Assembly: GCA_012799845.1 (NCBI GenBank)
Contig: JAAZKL010000374.1
Span: 1-5,889 of the forward strand
From: Clostridiaceae bacterium
GTDB lineage: Bacteria > Bacillota > Clostridia > Acetivibrionales > DTU013
DNA: 5,889 bases
Direction of reading: 5' to 3'
The position numbers and the translations under genes were made by a program. Position 1 is the stretch's first letter. Each line of letters begins with the position of its first letter. The notes under the pieces are model-generated. The model had not been told where the DNA came from. It saw nothing but the letters and a program-made list of their open reading frames with translations, and did not search any database. Shown here piece by piece: positions 1 to 5,877 of this stretch.

Positions 1-1672
1 CAAGATAATCTGGGATGTGGGGCACCAGTCGTATGTCCACAAAATAATAACCGGCCGCAGGGAACAGTTCGAAACATTGCGGCAGATGGGCGGCATTTCC
101 GGATTTCCCAAGTGCAGCGAAAGCGAGTATGACAGCTTCGATACAGGCCACAGCAGCACTTCGGTGTCGGCTGCGCTGGGCTATGCGAGAGCAAGAGATA
201 TCTTGAAAGAGGACTATCATGTCGTCGCTGTCATAGGCGACGGTGCGATGACCGGCGGAATGGCTTTTGAAGCTCTGAACGATGTGGGACGCTCATCCAA
301 TGATATGATCATTATCCTGAATGACAACGGGATGTCGATAAGCAAGAATGTGGGCGGATTTTCGAAGTATCTCAGCAAGATACGTACCCAGCCGCTCTAC
401 TATAAAACCAGGGAAGACTTTAACGTCTTCCTGCAAAAGCTACCTGCAATAGGTAAAAAAGCTGCACGCGTACTGGACAGGGCTAAGGGGACTATAAAAT
501 ATATCGTGACGCCGGGAATCATTTTTGAGGAGCTGGGGATCAGGTACCTTGGGCCTATCAACGGACACAATATCGCAGAATTGACAAAAGTCCTTTCAAA
601 CGCGAAAGGAATGAAAGGGCCGGTATTGATACATGTCAATACGCAGAAAGGCAGGGGCTATGGGGCGGCTGAGAACAAGCCGCATGAGTTCCACAGCATT
701 TCGCCGTTTGAAGTAGAGACCGGCGAGGTCAAGGTCAGCAATGGTCCCGCATATTCCGATATATTCGGCCAGAGGCTTGCAGAACTGGCTTCCATTGAGC
801 CGAGGCTTGTGGCGATCACTGCGGCGATGCCCCTCGGGACCGGACTGGACAAGTTTTCTAAAATGTACCCGGACCGGTTTTTCGATGTGGGCATTGCCGA
901 GCAGCATGCGGTCACCTTTGCAGCAGGACTTGCGAGAGCAGGCCTGAAGCCTGTTGTTGCGGTGTATTCGACTTTCCTGCAGCGTTCCTATGATCAGATC
1001 ATACACGATACTGCCCTCCAGGACCTGCATGTGGTTTTGGCCATAGACAGGGCAGGGCTTGTGGGGGAGGACGGAGAAACGCACCAGGGGCTGTATGACC
1101 TGTCGTACCTTAGCCATATGCCGAACATTACGATAGCGGCTCCTGCGGATTACCATGAATTTATACAGATGCTGGACTACAGCATCCTTCACCATAACGG
1201 TCCATTTGCCATACGCTATCCCCGCGGGACGGGGAAGGAGATGCTGGCCCAGCCCGTAGATGTGGAACCGGGAAAAGGCGTAAAGCTGCTGGAAGGCAAA
1301 GATGTTACCATAACAGCGGTCGGGAAAATGACAGAGACCGCGATAAGGGTTGCGGAACTGCTGTCGGAAAAGGGGATACGCGCAGAGGTGATCAATGCCA
1401 GGTTCATAAAGCCGCTGGATGAGCAGCTCATACTCGACAGCGTATCAAAAACACAGGCGCTTGTGACCCTTGAGGACAACTGCATCCGGGGTGGTTTCGG
1501 GAGCAGCGTGCTCGAACTGATCACTGCAAAAGGTCTTGTGATAAAGACTAAGCTGTTTGGTTTCCCGGATATGCCGATACCTCATGGTTCAAGGGACGAA
1601 CTGTACAGGAGATACGGACTCGATCCGGATACGGTTGCGGATGAAACGGCGAAATTCTTAAGAAACAGATGA
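1..1672 (+). CDS. dxs: 1-deoxy-D-xylulose-5-phosphate synthase, 5'-truncated by window edge
   Basis: DXS is a cytosolic thiamine diphosphate (ThDP) enzyme that condenses pyruvate with glyceraldehyde 3-phosphate to DXP, the first step of the MEP isoprenoid pathway, and also feeds thiamine and pyridoxal synthesis in many bacteria. The frame is open from base 2, so the GTG at 17 is an internal valine codon and not the start. The 556 visible residues begin KIIWDVGHQSYVHK, which aligns near residue 73 of E. coli DXS, so about 70 N-terminal residues, including the conserved active-site histidine (His49 in E. coli), lie outside. Visible motifs are TGHSSTS (about 48-54), the ThDP/Mg motif GDGAMTGG (79-86) ending in LNDN (106-109), IAEQHAVTFAAG with the catalytic Glu (about residue 300), YSTFLQRSYDQ, DRAGLVGEDGETHQG and YPRG. 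The C-terminal transketolase domain is complete and ends in TGA at 1670-1672. No frameshift or key substitution is seen. It is followed after 39 nt by tlyA, as is usual in Firmicutes. Confidence 0.97.
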   Translation, partial: KIIWDVGHQSYVHKIITGRREQFETLRQMGGISGFPKCSESEYDSFDTGHSSTSVSAALGYARARDILKEDYHVVAVIGDGAMTGGMAFEALNDVGRSSNDMIIILNDNGMSISKNVGGFSKYLSKIRTQPLYYKTREDFNVFLQKLPAIGKKAARVLDRAKGTIKYIVTPGIIFEELGIRYLGPINGHNIAELTKVLSNAKGMKGPVLIHVNTQKGRGYGAAENKPHEFHSISPFEVETGEVKVSNGPAYSDIFGQRLAELASIEPRLVAITAAMPLGTGLDKFSKMYPDRFFDVGIAEQHAVTFAAGLARAGLKPVVAVYSTFLQRSYDQIIHDTALQDLHVVLAIDRAGLVGEDGETHQGLYDLSYLSHMPNITIAAPADYHEFIQMLDYSILHHNGPFAIRYPRGTGKEMLAQPVDVEPGKGVKLLEGKDVTITAVGKMTETAIRVAELLSEKGIRAEVINARFIKPLDEQLILDSVSKTQALVTLEDNCIRGGFGSSVLELITAKGLVIKTKLFGFPDMPIPHGSRDELYRRYGLDPDTVADETAKFLRNR

Positions 1673-1699
1673 ATCGAAGCCGGATCTGAAGCATCTTAC

Positions 1700-1705
1700 A
1701 GGAGG
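1700..1705 (+). promoter_or_regulatory. Ribosome binding site of tlyA, supporting a TTG start
   Basis: A perfect AGGAGG lies 6 nt before the TTG at 1712. This spacing, and the fact that the S4 domain begins right after the start, decide for TTG 1712. No in-frame ATG in this stretch would keep the whole S4 domain. Confidence 0.85.
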
Positions 1706-1711
1706 ATTCGT

Positions 1712-2524
1712 TTGGAAAGGGAAAGACTGGATAAACTGCTGGTCAATAAAGGGCTGTGCGAAAGTATAGAAAAAGCCAGGAGCTCCATTATGGCCGGCGT
1801 CGTGTTCGTAAACGGGGAAAAGGCCGAGAAAGCGGGTACGCATTATCCTGACGACGTAGAGATCATAATAAAGGAAAGCGGGATCCCGTATGTAAGCAGA
1901 GGAGGCCTGAAACTTGAAAAAGCCATCCGCTTTTTCGGAATCAAGCTCGACGGAAAGACTGCGATCGATATCGGGGCATCTACCGGCGGGTTTACAGACT
2001 GCATGCTGAAAAACGGAGCCGCTAAAGTCGTTGCTGTGGACGTAGGATACGGCCAGCTTGCATGGGTGCTCAGGAATGATGAACGTGTCATAAATCTCGA
2101 AAGGACCAACATACGCTGGCTGAAGCCGGAGGATATAGGGTTTGCGGTCGATTTAGCCGCCATCGACGTATCATTCATCTCTCTGAAAAAGGTGATACCG
2201 CCGGTCAAAGAGCTGTTAATGCCGGGAGAGGGCGAGATCGTCTGCCTTATAAAGCCCCAGTTCGAGGCGGAACGAAACCAGGTGGGCAAGCGCGGTGTCG
2301 TCAGGGATATCAGCGTCCATAAGCAGGTTGTCGAAGACGTGGTATCTTTCGCGCTGGGAGTCGGCTTTTTCTTCAAAGGAATAACTTACTCTCCTGTAAA
2401 AGGGCCGGAAGGGAACATAGAATACCTGTGCCATTTGTCGTTGAAAGACGGTTCGGCCCGGTTAACGGAAATATTGCCTGAGCTGGAGGAAGCAGTACGA
2501 CAGTCCCATATTGAATTGGAGTAG
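1712..2524 (+). CDS. tlyA: TlyA family rRNA (cytidine-2'-O)-methyltransferase
   Basis: The family transfers a methyl group from S-adenosylmethionine to a ribose 2'-OH in rRNA. In Mycobacterium, TlyA modifies 16S C1409 and 23S C1920, which makes ribosomes sensitive to capreomycin; some homologues modify only 23S rRNA. Older annotations call it hemolysin A. The 270-residue product has an N-terminal S4 RNA-binding domain (about residues 4-60; LDKLLVNKGL, then VFVNGEKAEKAGT), then an FtsJ-like Rossmann methyltransferase domain. The SAM motif is AIDIGASTGGFTD (84-96), followed by VDVGYGQLAW (109-118). The K-D-K-E tetrad of 2'-O-methyltransferases can be placed at K67 (SRGGLKL), D152 (IDVSFISL), K181 (IKPQFE) and E237 (GNIEYL). 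The length is close to M. tuberculosis TlyA (268). It starts with TTG behind AGGAGG and ends with TAG at 2522-2524. It is probably co-transcribed with dxs. The family call is firm; the exact target nucleotide is inferred from homologues. Confidence 0.95.
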   Translation: MERERLDKLLVNKGLCESIEKARSSIMAGVVFVNGEKAEKAGTHYPDDVEIIIKESGIPYVSRGGLKLEKAIRFFGIKLDGKTAIDIGASTGGFTDCMLKNGAAKVVAVDVGYGQLAWVLRNDERVINLERTNIRWLKPEDIGFAVDLAAIDVSFISLKKVIPPVKELLMPGEGEIVCLIKPQFEAERNQVGKRGVVRDISVHKQVVEDVVSFALGVGFFFKGITYSPVKGPEGNIEYLCHLSLKDGSARLTEILPELEEAVRQSHIELE

Positions 2525-2539
2525 CCTATTGGGTATAAT
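2511..2539 (+). promoter_or_regulatory. Sigma-A-type promoter inside the tlyA 3' end, for nadK-argR-recN
   Basis: A -35 box TTGAAT (2511-2516; 4 of 6 match TTGACA) and a perfect -10 box TATAAT (2534-2539) are separated by the optimal 17 bp. The -35 box lies in the last codons of tlyA and the -10 box 10 nt after its stop. Transcription would start near 2546, leaving a leader of about 70 nt before nadK. This predicts that nadK, argR and recN can be expressed independently of dxs-tlyA. Confidence 0.7.
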
Positions 2540-2541
2540 GT

Positions 2542-2578
2542 AAGGGAATTGAAGCAAAGCCGTGATAAACGTTCCCTT
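2542..2578 (+). repeat. Inverted repeat in the tlyA-nadK gap, possible weak terminator or operator
   Basis: AAGGGAA (2542-2548) and TTCCCTT (2572-2578) are perfect 7-bp inverted arms separated by 23 nt; a G-U pair (2549/2571) could extend them to 8. The right arm runs into TT and then G, giving TTTT after CCC, so RNA reading through from tlyA could form a weak terminator-like hairpin. The predicted start of the promoter at 2511-2539 falls inside the left arm, so RNA from that promoter would lack part of the stem. The loop is long and the role is uncertain. Confidence 0.35.
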
Positions 2579-2616
2579 TTGAGCACGATCCGGATGACTT
2601 TTCCTCGGAGGTCCTG

Positions 2617-3519
2617 ATGAAGAAAATCGGTATTATTACGAATGTGGACAAGGATATCGGTTTTACATATACACAACTCCTTGCCGACAGTATCAAGCGG
2701 CACGGAGGAAGCCCGATGATGACGGACATGCTCTCTGAGGCATCCGGCGCCGGCTTGCCATGCGGCAGCGAACAGGACATGATCGACTCGTGTGATTACC
2801 TGGTATGCCTGGGAGGGGACGGAACTTTTCTGAAGGCCGCAAGGAAAATCTATATGAAGCAGATCCCGATAATGGGCATAAACCTTGGGAATCTCGGATT
2901 TCTGACTGAAGTGGAAAAAAACAATATAGATACGGCTGTTGAACAACTGCTTGAGGGTAAATATGAAACAGAAAAGAGAATGATGCTCGAAGCTGTCGTT
3001 GTTCGAAAAGGAAAGGACACGATAACCGATGTCGCCCTTAATGACGTCGTCATCACCAGGGGCGCGGTGTCGAGGGTACTGCATGTAAAGGCGTACATAA
3101 ATGATGTGTTTGTGGATACTTTCCCCGGGGACGGACTGATCATCGCCAGCCCGACCGGTTCGACGGCATATTCGCTGTCAGCCGGAGGCCCGATCGTGGA
3201 ACCGGATACAGAACTAATGATAATGACGCCCATATGTCCACATATACTGTATTCCAGGCCATTCATCACAAAATCCGACAGTGTGGTAAAAGCAGTAATC
3301 GCAGAGGAGTTCGACTACTCTGCGATGGTTTCTCTTGACGGACGGGAAGGATACGAGTTGTCGAACGGGGATTCGGTCGAGGTAAGGAAGTCGGGGCATT
3401 CGATAAACCTGATAAGGATAGGGAAACTAAACTTCTTTAATATATTGAGGACAAAAATCTATTTCAGAGGAGAGAGCCTGAAAAAAGATGAAATACAGCA
3501 GACATGCCAAAATTCTTGA
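2617..3519 (+). CDS. nadK: NAD kinase (ATP- or polyphosphate-NAD+ kinase)
   Basis: This cytosolic enzyme phosphorylates NAD+ at the 2' position of the adenosine ribose to give NADP+, the sole de novo route to NADP(H). The 300-residue protein has the family's diagnostic motifs in order: LGGDGTFLKAAR (65-76; GGDGT contains the catalytic Asp), GINLGNLGFLTE (87-98), ALNDVVITRG (140-149; the ND motif that contacts NAD), and FPGDGLIIASPTGSTAYSLSAGGPI (169-193; substrate binding and oligomer contacts). TPICPH and SLDGRE follow in the C-terminal beta-sandwich domain. The ATG at 2617 has GGAGG (2607-2611) 5 nt upstream. It is slightly longer than many family members because of a roughly 15-residue polar tail after LRTKIYFRG, and that tail region encodes the argR ribosome binding site and start in another frame. 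It ends in TGA at 3517-3519. A good promoter lies just upstream. The choice of phosphate donor cannot be read from the sequence. Confidence 0.97.
   Translation: MKKIGIITNVDKDIGFTYTQLLADSIKRHGGSPMMTDMLSEASGAGLPCGSEQDMIDSCDYLVCLGGDGTFLKAARKIYMKQIPIMGINLGNLGFLTEVEKNNIDTAVEQLLEGKYETEKRMMLEAVVVRKGKDTITDVALNDVVITRGAVSRVLHVKAYINDVFVDTFPGDGLIIASPTGSTAYSLSAGGPIVEPDTELMIMTPICPHILYSRPFITKSDSVVKAVIAEEFDYSAMVSLDGREGYELSNGDSVEVRKSGHSINLIRIGKLNFFNILRTKIYFRGESLKKDEIQQTCQNS
3466..3476 (+). promoter_or_regulatory. Shine-Dalgarno of argR within nadK, unusually far from the start
   Basis: The purine run AGAGGAGAGAG contains the best SD core AGGAG (3468-3472), 15 nt before the ATG at 3488; the weaker GAGAG (3472-3476) is 11 nt away. 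The argR frame has a TGA at 3479-3481, so no earlier start is possible. The spacing suggests modest initiation or coupling to nadK translation. Confidence 0.5.
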
Positions 3520-3940
3520 ACTGATCGAGCAATACCATATCGAGACCCAGGAGGAGCTGGCGGAAAGGCTGAGGGAGCATGGGATGGATGTGACCCAGGC
3601 TACGGTATCGAGAGATATCAAGGAGCTGAGGCTTATCAAGGTCATGGCTGACAACGGGGCCTACAGGTATGCATCGATCTCGCGCAGTGACGGCAATATC
3701 TCCAACAAACTGCTTACAGTGCTCAATGAATCCTTTGTCAGCTGCGATTATGCGAACAACATCGTTGTCGTGAAGACGCTGCCCGGTATGGCCCAGGCCG
3801 CGGCATCGGCTGTCGATGCGCTAAAATGGCCGGATATCGTAGGCACGATCGCCGGCGACGATACCATCATGATCGTCTGCAGGGCGGAGAAGATCGCTGA
3901 AGAGCTTGTCAGCAAGTTCAGCAGGATGATCTCATCGTAA
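3488..3940 (+). CDS. argR: Arginine repressor ArgR/AhrC
   Basis: ArgR is a hexameric DNA-binding regulator that, with L-arginine as corepressor, represses arginine biosynthesis and, in Firmicutes, often activates arginine catabolism. The 150-residue product has the family's two domains. The N-terminal winged helix-turn-helix (about 1-65) shows RHAKILELI, IETQEELAERL and the signature VTQATVSRDIKELRLIK (35-51), whose SRDIKEL helix contacts DNA. The C-terminal domain (about 75-148) shows VVKTLPGMAQA (94-104) and GTIAGDDTIMIVCR (119-132); the paired Asp residues 124 and 125 correspond to the arginine-binding Asp pair of E. coli ArgR. The length is typical. ATG 3488 is the first possible start, because its frame is closed at 3479. 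It overlaps nadK by 32 nt, so the two are very likely co-transcribed and may be translationally coupled. I found no convincing ARG box (TGAAT...ATTCA) nearby, so autoregulation is not supported here. Confidence 0.97.
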   Translation: MKYSRHAKILELIEQYHIETQEELAERLREHGMDVTQATVSRDIKELRLIKVMADNGAYRYASISRSDGNISNKLLTVLNESFVSCDYANNIVVVKTLPGMAQAAASAVDALKWPDIVGTIAGDDTIMIVCRAEKIAEELVSKFSRMISS

Positions 3941-3975
3941 AGAGGACCTGGCCGGAGCAGTAAATAACAGGGATC

Positions 3976-3990
3976 GAATGGAATGGAATG
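3976..3990 (+). repeat. GAATG x3 tandem repeat in the recN leader
   Basis: Three perfect copies of GAATG (3976-3980, 3981-3985, 3986-3990) are followed by an imperfect GAACG. They place ATG triplets at 3978, 3983 and 3988, one in each reading frame. Only ATG 3978 is in frame with recN. An 8-bp direct repeat GGCCGGAG (3950-3957 and 3995-4002) flanks this stretch. This may be chance. Confidence 0.6.
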
Positions 3991-4028
3991 GAACGGCCGG
4001 AGTCAAATCGGGGGTGAATGCGGCCAAT

Positions 4029-5741
4029 ATGCTTCTGCAATTGGATATCCATAATGTTGCCCTTATAGACGGGATAAGCATCGAACTTGGCGAGGGCTTT
4101 AATGTGCTCACGGGAGAAACAGGAGCAGGGAAATCGATCATAATCGACTCCATCAATGCGGTCCTTGGAGACAGGGTATCCAGGGAGATAATCCGGACAG
4201 GCGCGCAGTCGGCCCTGATCGAAGCCGTATTCCGGGTCGACGCCGACAGGATCAGGGATATAATGAATGAAATGGGGATGGAGCCCGAAGAGGACGGAAC
4301 GCTCATACTGTCAAGGGAGATCTCGCAGTCGGGACGGAACACCTGCAGGATAAACGGAAAGATGGTTTCAGCGGCGTTCATGAAAGCGATCGGGGAGAGG
4401 CTTATCGACATGCACGGACAGCATGACAACCAGTCGCTGCTGAAAACAGAGCACCATATCGAGCTGCTTGATTCATTTGCAGGCGAGAGCCTCCGCAGCG
4501 CGAAGGACGAATATTCGGCACTGCTTGGACAGTACAGGGAGGTCTGGGCGAAGCTCAGGGCACTGTCGGGTGACCCCGGCGAGCGGGAGCGAAAAATGGA
4601 TCTCCTGAAGTTCCAGGCCGATGAGATACGGAAAGCCAGGCTTAAAGCATCAGAGGATGAGGAACTGGGCAGGCAGAAGACACTGCTTCTGAATGCGGAG
4701 AAGATATCGAACACGCTGGCCGCGGTATATGATCTTTTATTTGCCGGTTCCGGCGGCAGTTCGGCGCTTGACGCCATGAATGAATCGCTGTCCAGGTTCA
4801 GTTCCGTTGCAGGGCTGGACGAAAGCTACGGCGAGATGTACAGGCGGCTGCAGGACCTTGTATACCAGCTTGAAGATCTTGCGGGCGACGTGAGACAAAG
4901 CCTGGAAAGCGCAGAGTATGACCCTGCGGTGCTTGAGGAGATCGAGGAAAGGCTGGACCTGATCTACAGGCTCAAAAGGAAATATGGATCTTCGATCCCG
5001 GAAATACTGGAGTTTTGCCAGGAAGCTGAAAAGCAGCTTGAGGAACTGGAAAAGAGTGAAGAAACGGCCAAGGCCCTGTCAGAAGAACTGGCAGTACTTG
5101 AAAACCGCCTTTACGAGGCGGCCTGCAGACTGAGCGCGGAGCGCGTGAAAGCTGCTTCCCTGCTTGAAAACAAAATATCCCGGCAGTTGGAAGACCTGGA
5201 GATGAAAAAGGCAAAGTTCAGTGTGGATATCAGGTTCGATACCGCACCGCCGGGTCCTTCCGGCAGAAAATACGGCAGCAATGGCCTGGATAAAGTGGAA
5301 TTCCTGATATCGCCCAATGTGGGTGAGCCTCTCAAACCTTTGGCGCGCATAGCATCCGGCGGTGAGATGTCGAGAGTGATGCTGGCTGTGAAAACCATCC
5401 TTGCGGAGGTCGACAGGATCCCTGTGCTGATATTTGACGAAATAGATACGGGGATAAGCGGCAAAGCCGCCCAGAAAGTCGGTGAAAAGCTTTCGTACAT
5501 ATCCCGCGGCCACCAGGTGCTGTGCGTGACACATCAGGCGCAGATAGCCTGCATAGCGGATCACAACTACCTGATCGAAAAAATGGTGGAAGAAGGCAAG
5601 ACCAGGACAAAGGTAACGAAGCTTGATGAGAGTGACAAGACGAAGGAGATCGCGAGGCTGATCGGCGGAGAAACGACGGAAGCGTCGCTGAAATACGCAG
5701 AAGAAATGATCAGGGCCGCAAAAAAAGCACAAACAGCCTGA
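4029..5741 (+). CDS. recN: DNA repair protein RecN (SMC-like ATPase)
   Basis: RecN is a cytosolic, nucleoid-associated SMC-like ATPase that gathers at double-strand breaks early in repair, tethers DNA ends and works with RecA. The 570-residue form from ATG 4029 begins MLLQLDIHNVALIDG, matching the usual RecN N-terminus, and has normal family length. Walker A is GETGAGKS (29-36), with the Q-loop region at DMHGQHDNQSLL (127-138). A long Glu/Lys-rich antiparallel coiled coil follows (about 140-390). The C-terminal half-ATPase carries the signature ASGGEMSR (442-449), Walker B VLIFDEID (466-473), D-loop TGISGKAA and H-loop CVTHQAQIA (499-507). The frame also opens at ATG 3978 (17 extra residues, weak AGGGA upstream) and GTG 4014. 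I prefer 4029 because the extra residues are not family-like, although its SD-like GGGGGTGA (4010-4017) sits far from it. It ends in TGA at 5739-5741, followed by a terminator. B. subtilis recN is LexA-controlled, but I saw no clear LexA box in the 88-nt gap upstream. Confidence 0.95.
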   Translation: MLLQLDIHNVALIDGISIELGEGFNVLTGETGAGKSIIIDSINAVLGDRVSREIIRTGAQSALIEAVFRVDADRIRDIMNEMGMEPEEDGTLILSREISQSGRNTCRINGKMVSAAFMKAIGERLIDMHGQHDNQSLLKTEHHIELLDSFAGESLRSAKDEYSALLGQYREVWAKLRALSGDPGERERKMDLLKFQADEIRKARLKASEDEELGRQKTLLLNAEKISNTLAAVYDLLFAGSGGSSALDAMNESLSRFSSVAGLDESYGEMYRRLQDLVYQLEDLAGDVRQSLESAEYDPAVLEEIEERLDLIYRLKRKYGSSIPEILEFCQEAEKQLEELEKSEETAKALSEELAVLENRLYEAACRLSAERVKAASLLENKISRQLEDLEMKKAKFSVDIRFDTAPPGPSGRKYGSNGLDKVEFLISPNVGEPLKPLARIASGGEMSRVMLAVKTILAEVDRIPVLIFDEIDTGISGKAAQKVGEKLSYISRGHQVLCVTHQAQIACIADHNYLIEKMVEEGKTRTKVTKLDESDKTKEIARLIGGETTEASLKYAEEMIRAAKKAQTA

Positions 5742-5762
5742 CAAACTGGACATAAGCAACAG

Positions 5763-5789
5763 AATCCGGCTTAAACGCCGGATTTTTTT
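5763..5789 (+). terminator. Rho-independent terminator after recN
   Basis: A perfect 8-bp stem AATCCGGC (5763-5770) and GCCGGATT (5777-5784) with a 6-nt loop TTAAAC is followed by a run of seven T (5783-5789). The stem can extend by an A-U and a G-U pair into the T run. It lies 21 nt after the recN stop and should end the nadK-argR-recN transcript. Confidence 0.92.
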
Positions 5790-5829
5790 GTTTCTTATCC
5801 ATTTTTACCTTCTGTACATTTAATTGTTT

Positions 5830-5859
5830 GCATAATTGATTTTGCAAAAGGTTAACTTA
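5830..5859 (+). promoter_or_regulatory. Forespore sigma-F/sigma-G-type promoter before the last gene
   Basis: GCATA (5830-5834) matches the -35 element shared by sigma-F and sigma-G promoters (GYATA / GHATR). Exactly 15 nt later, GGTTAACTTA (5850-5859) matches the sigma-F -10 consensus GGNNANAHTR at every defined position except one (C for A at position 7). Read as sigma-G, the -10 TAACTTA at an 18-nt spacing matches 4 of 7. No good sigma-A promoter was found in this gap. In B. subtilis, spoIVB is read by these forespore sigma factors. A caveat is that the predicted start, near 5866, would fall at the ribosome binding site. Confidence 0.5.
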
Positions 5860-5864
5860 CTTGC

Positions 5865-5870
5865 AGGAGG
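5865..5870 (+). promoter_or_regulatory. Ribosome binding site of the gene starting at 5878
   Basis: A perfect AGGAGG lies 7 nt before the ATG at 5878. This makes the start credible even though only four codons are visible. Confidence 0.85.
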
Positions 5871-5877
5871 TTGAACA

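Noticed and set aside
17..19. GTG at 17 as the start of dxs
   Set aside because: The frame is open to base 2 and encodes KIIWD directly before VGHQ, a conserved internal DXS motif; the gene simply runs off the window.
596..1195. Long antisense open frame (199 codons) over dxs
   Set aside because: It is the complement of strongly conserved DXS coding sequence and has no recognisable domain.
1671..1709. GAATC / GATTC inverted repeat between dxs and tlyA touching the SD
   Set aside because: Five base pairs around a 29-nt loop is too weak to claim as an RNA structure.
2386..3084. Minus-strand open frame (232 codons) across tlyA, the gap and nadK
   Set aside because: It lies over two well-supported genes and the promoter region, has mixed composition and shows no family motif; a shadow frame.
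3753..3767. Small palindrome ACAAC-ATC-GTTGT inside argR
   Set aside because: Only 5-bp arms within conserved coding sequence, with no T run and no match to a LexA or ARG box; expected by chance.
3941..4028. Possible LexA (SOS) operator before recN
   Set aside because: I looked for GAAC-N4-GTTC-type sites in the gap and found none close enough to report, so SOS control is not supported by the visible sequence.
3932..4777. Minus-strand open frame of 281 codons over recN
   Set aside because: The product is Ser/Arg-rich low-complexity protein of the kind made by reading the complement of the recN frame; recN is well supported on the + strand.
5079..5759. Minus-strand open frame of 226 codons over the recN 3' end
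   Set aside because: It is antisense to the RecN signature, Walker B and H-loop region, and shows no domain or upstream signals of its own.
5741..5877. Riboswitch or small RNA in the recN downstream gap
   Set aside because: The 136-nt gap is explained by the terminator, an AT-rich stretch and the promoter plus ribosome binding site; no further structured element was seen.
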